Both the position numbers and the translations under genes were made by a program. The notes beneath the pieces were generated by a model that had not been told where the DNA came from, ran no database searches, and worked only from the letters and a program-made list of their open reading frames with translations. Shown here one piece after another: positions 55,976 through 64,000 of a DNA stretch of 64,000 nt. Positions within the stretch are counted from its first letter, which is position 1. Each line of letters begins with the position of its first letter. The stretch spans positions 496,001 through 560,000 of the forward strand of contig CAWBRW010000029.1 of assembly GCA_963791235.1 (NCBI GenBank), read 5' to 3'. Source of the DNA: JALORV01 sp963791235. Its GTDB lineage: Bacteria; Pseudomonadota; Gammaproteobacteria; Burkholderiales; Burkholderiaceae_F.

Positions 55976-57209
55976 GTGCGGCAGCTGGAATCGCACTTGA
56001 GCACTCTGGCCACGCGCGCGCTGGTCGCGACCACGGCCATCCAGGTGGCCGCGGCCTGTGCGGCGCTGACCGTGCCTTCGATCGCGCCGGTGATCGCGGC
56101 ACGCCTAGACGTGCCGGCCTCGATGGTCGGCACCTACCTCTCGCTGCTGTACGTCGGTGCGTCGACGGCCGCGCTCGCCGGTGGCGGTGTCGTGCTGCGG
56201 TTCGGCGCGGTGCGGCTGTCGCAGGCCTGCCTTGTCGCGTGCGCGGCCGGGCTCGCGCTGACGCTGCTGCTGGGCGTCAATGCGGGAGTGATGGGGCTGG
56301 TGTCCATCGCGGTGGCCGCAGTAGTCCTCGGGGTGGGTTACGGGCCCATCACTCCGGCCTCCAGTCATGTGCTGGCGAAGACCACGCCGCGCGAGCGCAT
56401 GGCGCTGATGTTCTCGATCAAGCAGACCGGCGTGCCGGCCGGTACGGCGTTGGCGGGGCTGGTCGTGCCGCCGCTGACCGTGGCCTTTGGCTGGGAGGTG
56501 GCCGTGGTCCTTGGTCGCCATCGGATGCGTCGCCGTTGCACTGCTCGCACAACCGTTGCGCGCGCCGCTGGACGATGACCGCGACCGCACCGCTCGGCTC
56601 TCCCCGGCGACGCTGGTGAACAGCCTTGCATTGGTGGCACGTTCGCCCGAGTTGCGGACCATGGCGCTAGTGTCCTTTGTGTACGCAGGCATGCAGATGT
56701 CAGTGTCGGGCTTCATCGTCGCGTACCTACAGACCGAGATCGGCCTCGGTCTGGTGGCCGCCGGCACCGCACTGACGGCGGCCAACGTCGCCGGCGTGGT
56801 GGCACGCATCAGCTGGGGCTCGGTGTCCGACCGCACCGGAGCGCCGCGGACAACGCTTGCGGTGATCGGCTTCCTGATGGCGGGCGCCTCGGTGGTCGCG
56901 GGCCTTTTCACTGCGTCATGGCCGATGCTGGCGATACTCGCCGTATCGGCCGCGCTCGGCGCCACCGCGATCGGCTGGAATGGCGTCTATCTGTCCGAGA
57001 TCGCGCGGCTTGCCCCGCGCGGCGAGGCCGGACGCGCGACGGGCGGGTGCCTGTTCTTCACCTACGTCGGCGTGGTGGTGCTGCCGTTCCTGTTCGGCTG
57101 GCTGCAGCGTGCCACCGGGAGCTATGCGGTGTGCTTCTTCGTTGCGGCCGGCGTCTGTGCTGCTGTGGCTGCAGTGCTGGCCTGGGGCGCCCGCGGTCGC
57201 GTGCGATGA
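55976..57209 (+). pseudogene. MFS transporter, interrupted by one single-base gain
   Basis: Membrane segments continue across a frame change at 56510-56512, where one extra T (CCTTGG instead of CCTGG) breaks the frame between WEVAVVL and VAIGCVAVALLAQPL. Removing it gives 410 aa with 12 predicted helices. The first half has YLSLLYVGASTAALAGGGVVLRFG and YGPITPASSHVLAK; the second half has SWGSVSDRTGAPRTTLAVIGFL and GWNGVYLSEIARLAP. Start GTG 55976 or TTG 55997. Substrate unknown. Confidence 0.82.
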
Positions 57210-57216
57210 TCGCTTC

Positions 57217-57570
57217 ATGAAACGAAGTTGCGCGTCATTGCTCGCGCTGGCACCCGCCGCGGCGGTTGCGGTGACGTCTGCGCTCGGCCCCTTTCGTCTC
57301 GATGTGCCAGCGCGCGGGTTTGAGGAATACTGCGTGAAACTGGAGTCCGGGCAAATCGTCCGCTATCGCTATACCGCGTCCGAGGACGTGGATTTCAACA
57401 TCCACTATCACCGGGGCACCGAGGTGTTCTACCCGGTCAAGGCGACTGCCAGCAGATCGGCCGATGCCAGCTTCACGGCACCGCAGGCTGATACCTATTG
57501 CCTCATGTGGGAACGCAAGGGCGACGGCGCGGCGCGGATCGACGGTGCGGTCGAGCGCGCCCGCAAGTAA
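57217..57570 (+). CDS. small exported protein, GOLD-like beta domain
   Basis: 117 aa from ATG 57217. Signal peptide to about SALGPF. The mature part (FRLDVPARGFEEYCVKLESGQIVRYRYTASEDVDFNIHYH ... DTYCLMWERKGDG) has two Cys and the strand pattern of GOLD/p24-like or emp24-like domains, a comparison by eye only. It follows the MFS gene by 7 nt. Confidence 0.65.
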   Translation: MKRSCASLLALAPAAAVAVTSALGPFRLDVPARGFEEYCVKLESGQIVRYRYTASEDVDFNIHYHRGTEVFYPVKATASRSADASFTAPQADTYCLMWERKGDGAARIDGAVERARK

Positions 57571-57600
57571 TTCGACGCAGGCCGGCTGCGGCCAGGGCTC

Positions 57601-59130
57601 ATGCCGCGCGAGATCGAACTCAAGCTCTTTCTTCCCGACGACGCCGAAGCCACGCTGGCGGCTGCGCCGCTGCTGCGCGAGGTGAAGCCGCGACGCGTGC
57701 AACTTGACGCGACGTATTTCGACACGCCAGACCGGCTGCTGCAGAAACATGGCATGGCGCTGCGCCTGCGTCGTGCGGGCCGTCAGTGGGTGCAGACGCT
57801 GAAGGCGGCCGAGAGTGCGCGCGGTGGGCTGAGCGCGCGCCCGGAGTGGGAGTCGCCGGCGAGGCTGGTTCGCGGCACGCCCCGCATCGACTTCACCAAA
57901 CTCGCCGAGACGCCCTTGCCCGCGCTGCTCGCCCGGCACCGCGCACAGGCAAAGCTGCAGCCACTGTTCCGCGTGCGGGTCCGACGCACTCTGTGGGAAA
58001 TCGAGTTTCGGGAGAGCCGCATCGAAGTGGCGACGGACCGGGGGCACATCGAGGCGGAGTGCCACGGGCGCCGCGTATCGGTGCCGGTGGCAGAAATCGA
58101 ACTGGAACTCAAGGACGGACGCCCCGAGGACTTGACGGCGGCGGCACTGCGCTTGACCGGGCGCGGAACGAACGGCCTGGCGCTGGTGCCGATGCTGAGC
58201 GGCAAAGCGGAACGGGGCTATCGCCTCGTCAGCGGAAAACCCGTGCCGCCGACCAAGGCCGCCGCGCGCGGCTTCGTCGCAGCGCTGGAGGGCGACATGA
58301 CCTCCGGCGCAGCCCTGCGCGCGATCGTGGCCCACGGACTCGACGTACTGCTTGCCAACACCGCAGCCCTGCGCGATGTGCACGCACCGGAGTACGTGCA
58401 CCAGGCCCGCGTCGCGCTGCGACGCATGCGTTCGGCCGTGCGCCTGCTGGATCGCAAGCACGACGACTTTCCTGCGCCGCTCGCGACTGAGTTGCGCTGG
58501 GCAGCGCGGCTGCTTGGAGCCGCCCGCGACTGGGACGTGCTGGTTACGCAGACGTTACCCAAGCTGTTTGCCACTGCGCCGCGGGAACTGCGCGGTGAGG
58601 TTAAGGCGACATTGGCGCGCGCCCAGGCCAGGCGCGACGCGGCACGCGCCGACATTCTCGCCGTGCTCGGCACCGCGCGCTTTGCACGCCTGGCACTGCG
58701 GCTGCAGGCGTGGAACATGACGCCACCGCCGATAGGGCGCACGCTGAGGCGCCTGGCGCCACGCGCGCTCGGAAAGGCGCATCGGCGACTCTTCGATGCC
58801 GCCCAGTTCTTCGCCGCGCTGTCGCCGGAGCGTCGCCACCGCGTCCGCATCTTTGCGAAGCGGATGCGTTACGCGCTGGATGTGCTGTCAGTGGCGCTGC
58901 CGCGCGACGCGACCGAGCGCTACATCGCGGCGTTGGCGGAGTTGCAGGATGTACTGGGAGACTTGAATGATGCGGCTGTCGCCCAAATCAGGCTGCGTGA
59001 CCTTACGGGTTCTGACATGACGCTCGATTTAGCGCAGCAACGGGCGGAGGCACGTGCGCAGACGGCAGTCGGTGAGGTCGAGGTCCGGCTACTGAAACTG
59101 CTGGAAACTCGGCCTCCCTGGAAGGCGTGA
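57601..59130 (+). CDS. CYTH-CHAD protein (inorganic triphosphatase-like)
   Basis: 509 aa. N-terminal CYTH domain with EIELKLFL (residues 4-11), ATYFDTPDRLLQKHGMALRLRR, WVQTLKA and VAEIELELKDG: the tunnel-fold triphosphatase acting on tripolyphosphate. From ~265 the CHAD domain (VHQARVALRRMRSAVRLLDRK ... RIFAKRMRYALDVLS ... LQDVLGDLNDAAVA) has conserved His/Arg that bind polyphosphate. ATG 57601. It ends four bases before the convergent SCPU gene. Role in polyphosphate metabolism is inferred from the family. Confidence 0.93.
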   Translation: MPREIELKLFLPDDAEATLAAAPLLREVKPRRVQLDATYFDTPDRLLQKHGMALRLRRAGRQWVQTLKAAESARGGLSARPEWESPARLVRGTPRIDFTKLAETPLPALLARHRAQAKLQPLFRVRVRRTLWEIEFRESRIEVATDRGHIEAECHGRRVSVPVAEIELELKDGRPEDLTAAALRLTGRGTNGLALVPMLSGKAERGYRLVSGKPVPPTKAAARGFVAALEGDMTSGAALRAIVAHGLDVLLANTAALRDVHAPEYVHQARVALRRMRSAVRLLDRKHDDFPAPLATELRWAARLLGAARDWDVLVTQTLPKLFATAPRELRGEVKATLARAQARRDAARADILAVLGTARFARLALRLQAWNMTPPPIGRTLRRLAPRALGKAHRRLFDAAQFFAALSPERRHRVRIFAKRMRYALDVLSVALPRDATERYIAALAELQDVLGDLNDAAVAQIRLRDLTGSDMTLDLAQQRAEARAQTAVGEVEVRLLKLLETRPPWKA

Positions 59131-59133
59131 TCG

Positions 59134-59640
59134 CTAGAGAAACAGAATCGTGGCCACGACAGTGTCCTGGTAGACACCGGCCGACGGAGCCGGTCCAGCC
59201 GGTATCGCTCCCCAAAGCGTCGCCGTGCGGGTCACGGGCGAGTTTCCATTGTTGAGATTGAAGTTGCCGGACCAGAACAGCGTGCCGCCACTGCCGTCAC
59301 CCCAGACAAATGTATTGAGCACGGCCGGCAGGGCATTGAGGTAGAGGTTGTACGGGAGCGTGTCCGCAGGTGCAGAGGTCCGGTTCATCTGTCGCTGCGC
59401 GTAGTTGCCGGCTCCCGGCGATAGCCTGACCTGAAATGACACCGATTCGTTGCCGCCGCCTCCGTGCGTGCAGACGAGCGTGGCCTGGCTGAAACTCGAA
59501 ATCTGCGTTCCCACATAGGCGCCGAGGTTGAGACTGCCGAAAGACAGGTTGCAGGAAAAGGCCATCGCCGGCCCGCTGGCAACCAGAGCGAGCGCGGCAG
59601 CGCAGCGCGCGACGACGCCAGGACGCACGTAAGACTTCAT
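59134..59640 (-). CDS. SCPU-domain (spore coat U) pilus protein, probable tip or minor pilin
   Basis: 168 aa. Signal peptide to PAMAFSCNL. A single SCPU domain: Cys near the start (AFSCNL) and in LVCTHGGGGNESVSFQVRLSPG, NRTSAPADTLPYNLYLN, and the C-terminal strand GVYQDTVVATILFL that would be donated to a neighbour subunit. CsuE tip proteins usually have two such domains; this one has one. The ATG overlaps the usher stop by four bases, so it is translated with the usher. Confidence 0.85.
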   Translation of the reverse strand: MKSYVRPGVVARCAAALALVASGPAMAFSCNLSFGSLNLGAYVGTQISSFSQATLVCTHGGGGNESVSFQVRLSPGAGNYAQRQMNRTSAPADTLPYNLYLNALPAVLNTFVWGDGSGGTLFWSGNFNLNNGNSPVTRTATLWGAIPAGPAPSAGVYQDTVVATILFL

Positions 59641-62045
59641 TGGCTTCCTCTCGGTGCGGCGGACCCCGCCAGGTACTCGCAGCGTAGCGGGCCGACATCC
59701 GCGATTGCCGGCCCGGCCGGATCCAGCGTCAGCACGACTCGGCAGCGCGACCCGTTGATCCGGATCACGAGGGTTTGACGATCGGCGAGCCGCGTCAGGT
59801 AGGCCTCGCCATCGTGGCCGACCGGGAACATGTCTGGCCTTCCTTCGACCTGCACGACGGCGCCGGCTGGTACCGGCGCGCCTGTTGGCAGCGCCAGCCG
59901 CACCAGTGCGCTGCGCTCGCGCGTCGCGGTGAAGTCGACGATGACGCCGGTACGCGGCAGCGTCACGACCTGCTGGCTGGTGCGGTCGAGCGCGACGTCC
60001 ATCGGCACGGTCAAAGGATCGACGGCGATCGTCACGCCATTGAGCGAGGGGATCTGGGCCAGTGCAAGGCGGCCGTTCTGCGTGCGGCCGACGTCCTGGT
60101 TGGACTGCAGCACGCGCACGTCGTCGAGTTCACCGACCTTGACCACCGCGAAGCTCTGTTCAATGGGCTGCGCGAGCATCACCGTGTCGCCGACCCACGC
60201 GATGCCGCCGGCCGCGCTTGCCCGCATCGCGGCGCGGCCCTGTTCGGTCGCCGCTTCCACCGAATAGCGGCCGACCGGCCCTGCATAGAGCAGCCCCCCG
60301 GCCACGGTCCGGTCGTTGTTGGCGCGCAGGTAGTAGCCGTAGCCTTCGCCGACAGGCAGCGAGCGCTGCACACTGGCCTCGGCAATCCAGGTGGTCTCGG
60401 CGTTCTGCCTCGTCGACTGCACGGAGCCGGTCGCGCTAGTCTGCGCGCCTAGCGGGATCGTCAGCAGTGCGAGCGCCTGGGTCTGGTCCTGCACGCTCAG
60501 GATCTTGGAGGCCGTCAGTGTCATGAACGCGCGGGCGCCGACGTTGAACGAGTAGCTGGCCGAATAGATCGACACGGCTTCGGCGTCGTAGTAGCGCTGC
60601 CCGGTGTAGCCGACGGCGAACGAGCCGTAGCGGCCCAGCGAAGTCCGGACGTAACCATTCGTCCAGCGCGAAATCTGCGGTCCGAGGTCGCCGATCTCGC
60701 GGTAGGTCTCGCTCGCGCGCGTGAAGCGGGCACCGGCGGACACGAATGGCGTCTGGCGGTCGAAACCCAGGAGATAGCGCGTGCCATTGCCGTCCGGTCC
60801 CTGGCTCGCGGCGGCGCCCACGCTGAGCACGCCGACGTCGCCGACCAGGACATCAGTACCGGCTCCGACTGAGGCGCCATCGTTATCGGCTTCGCCACGC
60901 AGCTCGCCGGTCAGGTTGGCGCTGATCCCGTGGCGTACCCAGCCATAGGCGATCGTCCCGCTGTAGTCGAAGTTTTCGATTCCATAGTTGAGCCGTCCGG
61001 AGCCCGCGCCCACCGAAAACTCGGTCAGTCCTGGTCGCAGCAGCTGCTGGGCTATGTAAAACGGCTGCGTGATCACTCGTTCCTGCCCGAACGGATCGCG
61101 CACCACCATGTTGAGTTCACCGGCGCCGGTCATCGTCGGCAGGTTGCTGATGGTGAACGGGCCGGCCGGAACATTCTGTTCGGCCACGCGCACGTTGTTG
61201 ATCAGGATGTCTGCCGTGCTCGGCACGGAGGCCAGTCCGGACACTGCCATCAGCGGGTAGGTGACGAACCCCGGCTGCAGCCCGAAGTTCGTGCCGTATT
61301 GCACGCCGCCGAAGCGCACCGCGCGGCCCCACCAGCCGGGAGTCGAAATCGTGTCCCCGACGAGCAGCGTCGTCCGCTCCGGGATGTTGTCCCAGCGCCA
61401 GTTGACGTCGAGCACTGTCACCGTCTGCGGTGTTGCATTGGACGAGCGGGAATTGACGAGCAGGCCCGCGGTGCCGACCCCGTACGGACCGAAGATGCTG
61501 GCCGTGAGTCCCGCGCCGAGCGTGTCGGCGAAGGGAATGTCGTTGCTGCCGCTCAGCGCCGAGCTGCCGAAGATCCCGTAGTTCACGTAGCCGCCCCAGT
61601 TCGGCAGCTGCGGCGGCGGCGTCTGCGTGAACTGATAGGTGATGTCGTTCATCGCTAGCGCGCGCGGATCGGCGTTCAGGCTGAGATGCTGGAGCTTCTC
61701 GTCGAAGCTCCAGGCGAGGCCGGAAATCGCCGCCACCGGCACCATCAAGCGGCCGTCACGCTCCATTGCGATCGACGAGTCATAGCGGATCGCCAGGCGC
61801 GCGAGCGTCGCGCCATCGACGTGCAGGCTGTCACCGGTGCGCAGGATGTAGGCCAGTCCGTCGCGCCGCACACCGTTGTAGCTGACCGTGACGACCGCGA
61901 GATCCTGTTCCGCGGCCGCCGTCATCGCAGCAATATCGGTCGCGTCCGGTGCGGCGCGAACGGCCGCCGTAACTGCGAGACCGAAGGCCAGCAGCGCGAC
62001 GCGACTAGCGCGCGGTCGCCACGGCGGCGTCGATCGGCCCGGCAT
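59637..62045 (-). CDS. outer-membrane fimbrial usher (Csu-type)
   Basis: 802 aa from ATG 62045, which starts inside the chaperone gene (41-nt overlap). Signal peptide to about VRAAPDAT. An N-terminal domain for chaperone-subunit recognition is followed by the long beta-barrel (GYVNYGIFGSSALSG ... TTLLVGDTISTPGWWGRAVRFGGVQYGTNF ... ADILINNVRVAEQNVPAGPFTISNLPTMTGAGELNMVVRDPFGQER, the FimD plug region). It ends in two small domains. Exports and assembles pilin subunits delivered by the chaperone. Confidence 0.92.
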   Translation of the reverse strand: MPGRSTPPWRPRASRVALLAFGLAVTAAVRAAPDATDIAAMTAAAEQDLAVVTVSYNGVRRDGLAYILRTGDSLHVDGATLARLAIRYDSSIAMERDGRLMVPVAAISGLAWSFDEKLQHLSLNADPRALAMNDITYQFTQTPPPQLPNWGGYVNYGIFGSSALSGSNDIPFADTLGAGLTASIFGPYGVGTAGLLVNSRSSNATPQTVTVLDVNWRWDNIPERTTLLVGDTISTPGWWGRAVRFGGVQYGTNFGLQPGFVTYPLMAVSGLASVPSTADILINNVRVAEQNVPAGPFTISNLPTMTGAGELNMVVRDPFGQERVITQPFYIAQQLLRPGLTEFSVGAGSGRLNYGIENFDYSGTIAYGWVRHGISANLTGELRGEADNDGASVGAGTDVLVGDVGVLSVGAAASQGPDGNGTRYLLGFDRQTPFVSAGARFTRASETYREIGDLGPQISRWTNGYVRTSLGRYGSFAVGYTGQRYYDAEAVSIYSASYSFNVGARAFMTLTASKILSVQDQTQALALLTIPLGAQTSATGSVQSTRQNAETTWIAEASVQRSLPVGEGYGYYLRANNDRTVAGGLLYAGPVGRYSVEAATEQGRAAMRASAAGGIAWVGDTVMLAQPIEQSFAVVKVGELDDVRVLQSNQDVGRTQNGRLALAQIPSLNGVTIAVDPLTVPMDVALDRTSQQVVTLPRTGVIVDFTATRERSALVRLALPTGAPVPAGAVVQVEGRPDMFPVGHDGEAYLTRLADRQTLVIRINGSRCRVVLTLDPAGPAIADVGPLRCEYLAGSAAPRGSQ

Positions 62046-62715
62046 TGCTTTCAGCCTGGAGTCGCAACTCGCTGCCGGCCGCGACGCGCTCCTTCGGGAG
62101 ATCGAAGTGCCGCTCTCCGCCCGGCAGCACCGTGAAGATCGGCAGCTCCGAGACTTTGCGGCCCGCCTGCAGCACGACGGCGTCGGTGTAGCGGACATGG
62201 CCGGTGCCGCTGTTGCGCACGACCAGCCGCGAGGCGGCGGGCTCGAACACGTACACCGGGGCCGGCTGCGCCGATTGCAACGGTGCGACGAACAGTGGCA
62301 GGTCCATGCGCAGTGCGACGCGGAAACCGCTCGTATCCGGCGCGACCTTGAGCTGCGGGACCGGCACTTCGCTGACGAGCACGCGGTAGGCGCGCTCGCG
62401 CCGCGCGTCCGGCGCACCGCGCAGCGCGATGCGCACGACCTGCTTTTCGCCTTTCTGCAGCGTGAAGATCGCCGGGCTGACGATCAGGTCGCGCACATCG
62501 GCCTGGGCATCGACGCCGTCGGTCTGGGTCCAGGAGCGCTGCTGCACCTGCATCGTCAGCGCTGCCGGCGACGTGTTGATCACGTCGATGATGGCCGCGG
62601 GCGACTGCGCGGAGAGGTCGACCCGCAGGGGCGTGACGGTGAAGCTGCTTTGCGCCGTCGCGAGGCCGGTGGCCAAGGCAATCAGCCAGCCCAGAAGGAA
62701 GTGGTGTCGTGTCAT
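62005..62715 (-). CDS. periplasmic pilus chaperone (PapD-like, archaic Csu type)
   Basis: 236 aa from ATG 62715 after GGGGGA. Signal peptide to about ATAQSS. Two Ig-like domains. N-terminal FTVTPLRVDLSAQSPAAIIDVINTSPAALTMQVQQRSWTQTDG; then IVSPAIFTLQKGEKQVVRIALRGA (G1 strand region) and RAYRVLVSEVP, the signature of this family. Caps pilin subunits and presents them to the usher. Confidence 0.92.
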   Translation of the reverse strand: MTRHHFLLGWLIALATGLATAQSSFTVTPLRVDLSAQSPAAIIDVINTSPAALTMQVQQRSWTQTDGVDAQADVRDLIVSPAIFTLQKGEKQVVRIALRGAPDARRERAYRVLVSEVPVPQLKVAPDTSGFRVALRMDLPLFVAPLQSAQPAPVYVFEPAASRLVVRNSGTGHVRYTDAVVLQAGRKVSELPIFTVLPGGERHFDLPKERVAAGSELRLQAESNAGPIDAAVATAR

Positions 62716-62785
62716 GGTCCCCCAACCTGGCGCGTTGCGGCGCCGTGACATCCGTGAACTGCTGACCTCCATGGTCCGATGAACA

Positions 62786-62805
62786 ACGGGCCCCGCAGGG
62801 CCCGT
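62786..62805 (-). terminator. hairpin between pilin and chaperone genes
   Basis: ACGGGCCC / GGGCCCGT, perfect 8-bp arms, CGCA loop, 28 nt past the pilin stop on the minus strand; TTGTTC follows. Probably a partial terminator that lowers chaperone/usher expression relative to the pilin. Confidence 0.6.
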
Positions 62806-62833
62806 CGCCTTCAATCCAGGAAATTTCTACTGA

Positions 62834-63355
62834 TCACGTCACCGTCAGCGTTGCAGTCACGGTATCGCTGAAGCTGCCAGCCCCTGGGAATTGAGGAGTG
62901 GGCACCGAGACACACAAGGGAATGGAGCGCGGTCCACCGGAGGCGCTGAACATCGGCGTGCCGGCGACGGTGTTTGTTCCGTCCCATTCCGTTCCGGGCA
63001 ATGCCGGGCAGGTGTTGCCAACGGCTACGAGCGGCAGCGTCGGACGCGAAATGTTGTAGTTGATGAATTCTCCGCCGCCGTTGCTCATGCGCTTTGACCC
63101 GCCGGAGAAATTGCCGCCATCACTTAGTGACACGCTCACCGTGGCGCCCTTGTTACAGGTCAGGACGAGGTTGGTACCGGTGTTCGTGATTGTTCCGCTG
63201 ATCAGCGTCAGTGTGCCGAGCGCCACGGTCGGACTATTGAGATTGCATTGGCTAGCGACGGTCGCAGTGATAGTGATCGTCTGCGCCATCGCAGACAGCG
63301 GCACGCCCCCGGCCAGCAAGGCCCCTGCGGCGATCAGGCGAATTGCTTTGTTCAT
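62834..63355 (-). CDS. SCPU-domain (spore coat U) major pilin-like protein
   Basis: 173 aa from ATG 63355, six nt after GGGGAAG. Signal peptide to about LSAMAQT. SCPU domain: TITATVASQCNLNSPTVALGTLTLISGTITNTGTNLVLTCNKGATVSVSLSDGGN ... MSNGGGEFINYNIS ... GSFSDTVTATLTVT. First gene of a minimal Csu-like operon (pilin, chaperone, usher, minor SCPU protein). The C-terminal beta strand is the expected donor strand. Confidence 0.9.
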   Translation of the reverse strand: MNKAIRLIAAGALLAGGVPLSAMAQTITITATVASQCNLNSPTVALGTLTLISGTITNTGTNLVLTCNKGATVSVSLSDGGNFSGGSKRMSNGGGEFINYNISRPTLPLVAVGNTCPALPGTEWDGTNTVAGTPMFSASGGPRSIPLCVSVPTPQFPGAGSFSDTVTATLTVT

Positions 63356-63546
63356 CGAGTCTTCCCCAGAAAAGTCATTGCCCACTTTCGCGGGACCGGA
63401 TGCTACTGGAGGAAGCGTACCCAGTTCACGGGATACTGATGCCCCGAATACCAGCCGCCCGGTTGGGCAATTTTGACCAGCCGGGGGATGAACGGCGTTT
63501 GAGCGGGATGGGTGGCTGCGGGCTTGGCCGAGGTCGACCGAAGGCC

Positions 63547-64000
63547 CTACCGCGGCCGCATCACCCGCGGCGGAAAGTAGGGTTTCTTCAGCGCCCGGCC
63601 CTGACCGAGGACGAATCCGGTCTGCTTGGCGAGCTTCAGCTGCTCTTCCCGTTCAATACCCGCGAGCACGAACGTTTCGCGTGTAAGGCCAAGGGCGTTG
63701 ACTTCGCGTGACATCTCGAACCAGGTTTCCTCGCGGACCGAAATCGGCGCCAGCATCTTGGCGAAATCCGGGGCGACGAAGTCGATGGCGCTCATTTCCA
63801 TGCTGGCGCGCGGTTCGGCGAAGCGGTAGCCGACCGGGACCTGGTAGCTGCGCAGCAGATCGATGAACTCGCGCACGCGGTACGGCCAGCGCAGCCGTTC
63901 CATCGCACCGCGCAGCAGGACAGACAAGCGATGCGTGGTGAGGCGGTGGCTGTCGAGGGTCCGCACGAGTGCTTCGAGCGAGCGCTCGACGGAGCCGAAC
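63547..64000 (-). CDS. degenerate EAL-like domain protein (N-terminus outside window)
   Basis: About 151 residues are visible and the frame is open to the right edge. The end, LGLTRETFVLAGIEREEQLKLAKQTGFVLGQGRALKKPYFPP, resembles the last part of EAL phosphodiesterase domains (VAEGVET...EQ...G...QGYLFSRP), and SAIDFVAPDFAKM sits where the EAL D-x-K-x-D motif would be. The catalytic residues seen in active EAL domains look altered, so a binding or inactive role is possible. The EAL motif itself would lie outside the window. Confidence 0.55.
   Translation of the reverse strand, partial: FGSVERSLEALVRTLDSHRLTTHRLSVLLRGAMERLRWPYRVREFIDLLRSYQVPVGYRFAEPRASMEMSAIDFVAPDFAKMLAPISVREETWFEMSREVNALGLTRETFVLAGIEREEQLKLAKQTGFVLGQGRALKKPYFPPRVMRPR

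Overview
The window is GC-rich (roughly two-thirds G+C) chromosomal DNA of a Gram-negative bacterium, most likely a betaproteobacterium related to Burkholderiales. The strongest clue is the housekeeping block fmdB-like / DUF502 / aspS / nudB / EEP nuclease / clsB (25.3-33.0 kb), a gene order typical of that class. A Bug/TctC-type receptor, many lipoproteins with lipoboxes and a chaperone-usher pilus agree with this. No rRNA, tRNA, phage, IS element or CRISPR array was seen. Both ends cut through genes.

Layout. 0-8 kb: catabolic genes, mostly on the minus strand (FAD-dependent GcvT-family amine oxidoreductase, aldehyde dehydrogenase, gamma-glutamyl-GABA-hydrolase-like C26 peptidase, Fe-type alcohol dehydrogenase, oligopeptide-type ABC receptor), with one plus-strand lipoprotein between them. 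7.9-9.5 kb: exported MsrB-MsrA repair pair and a small lipoprotein. 9.5-18 kb: AraC regulator, secreted arylsulfatase, SlyB-like lipoprotein, an 857-aa repeat lipoprotein and a CPA1-type antiporter. 18.8-25.2 kb: menA, menE and menB, a Bug receptor, a MaoC hydratase and a GS-like gamma-glutamyl ligase. 25.3-33 kb: the aspS block. 33-47 kb: BenE carrier, a Cys/Gly-tailed protein, and the scattered members of the ligase-associated DNA repair set (MBL exonuclease, ATP-dependent ligase, Lhr-type helicase). Between those members lie a glutamate carrier, a methanethiol oxidase/Sco pair, a hydrolase and a small exported protein. A SWIB protein with a histone-H1-like tail follows. 47-51 kb: a minus-strand operon of MBL/beta-CASP nuclease, AMP/thymidine phosphorylase and PRPP synthetase, which looks like an RNA-to-nucleotide recycling unit. 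51-59 kb: radical SAM protein, trypsin-like protein, HNH nuclease, small lipoproteins, MFS carrier, CYTH-CHAD protein. 59-63.4 kb: a compact Csu-like (SCPU) pilus operon. The right edge holds the end of a degenerate EAL-like protein.

Three genes (ATP-dependent ligase, B12-type radical SAM protein, MFS carrier) are interrupted by four single-base gains in total. Removing one base at each point restores a full-length family member, so these are either recent lesions or sequence errors. Convergent gene ends often carry strong hairpins, and several of these contain the stop codons themselves.

No clearly new defence or mobile system was found. The most interesting points are the nuclease-phosphorylase-PRPP operon, the palindrome-rich in-frame insertion in the Lhr-type helicase, the Sco protein with a CX5C site next to methanethiol oxidase, and the SWIB/H1-like gene with its large upstream inverted repeat.
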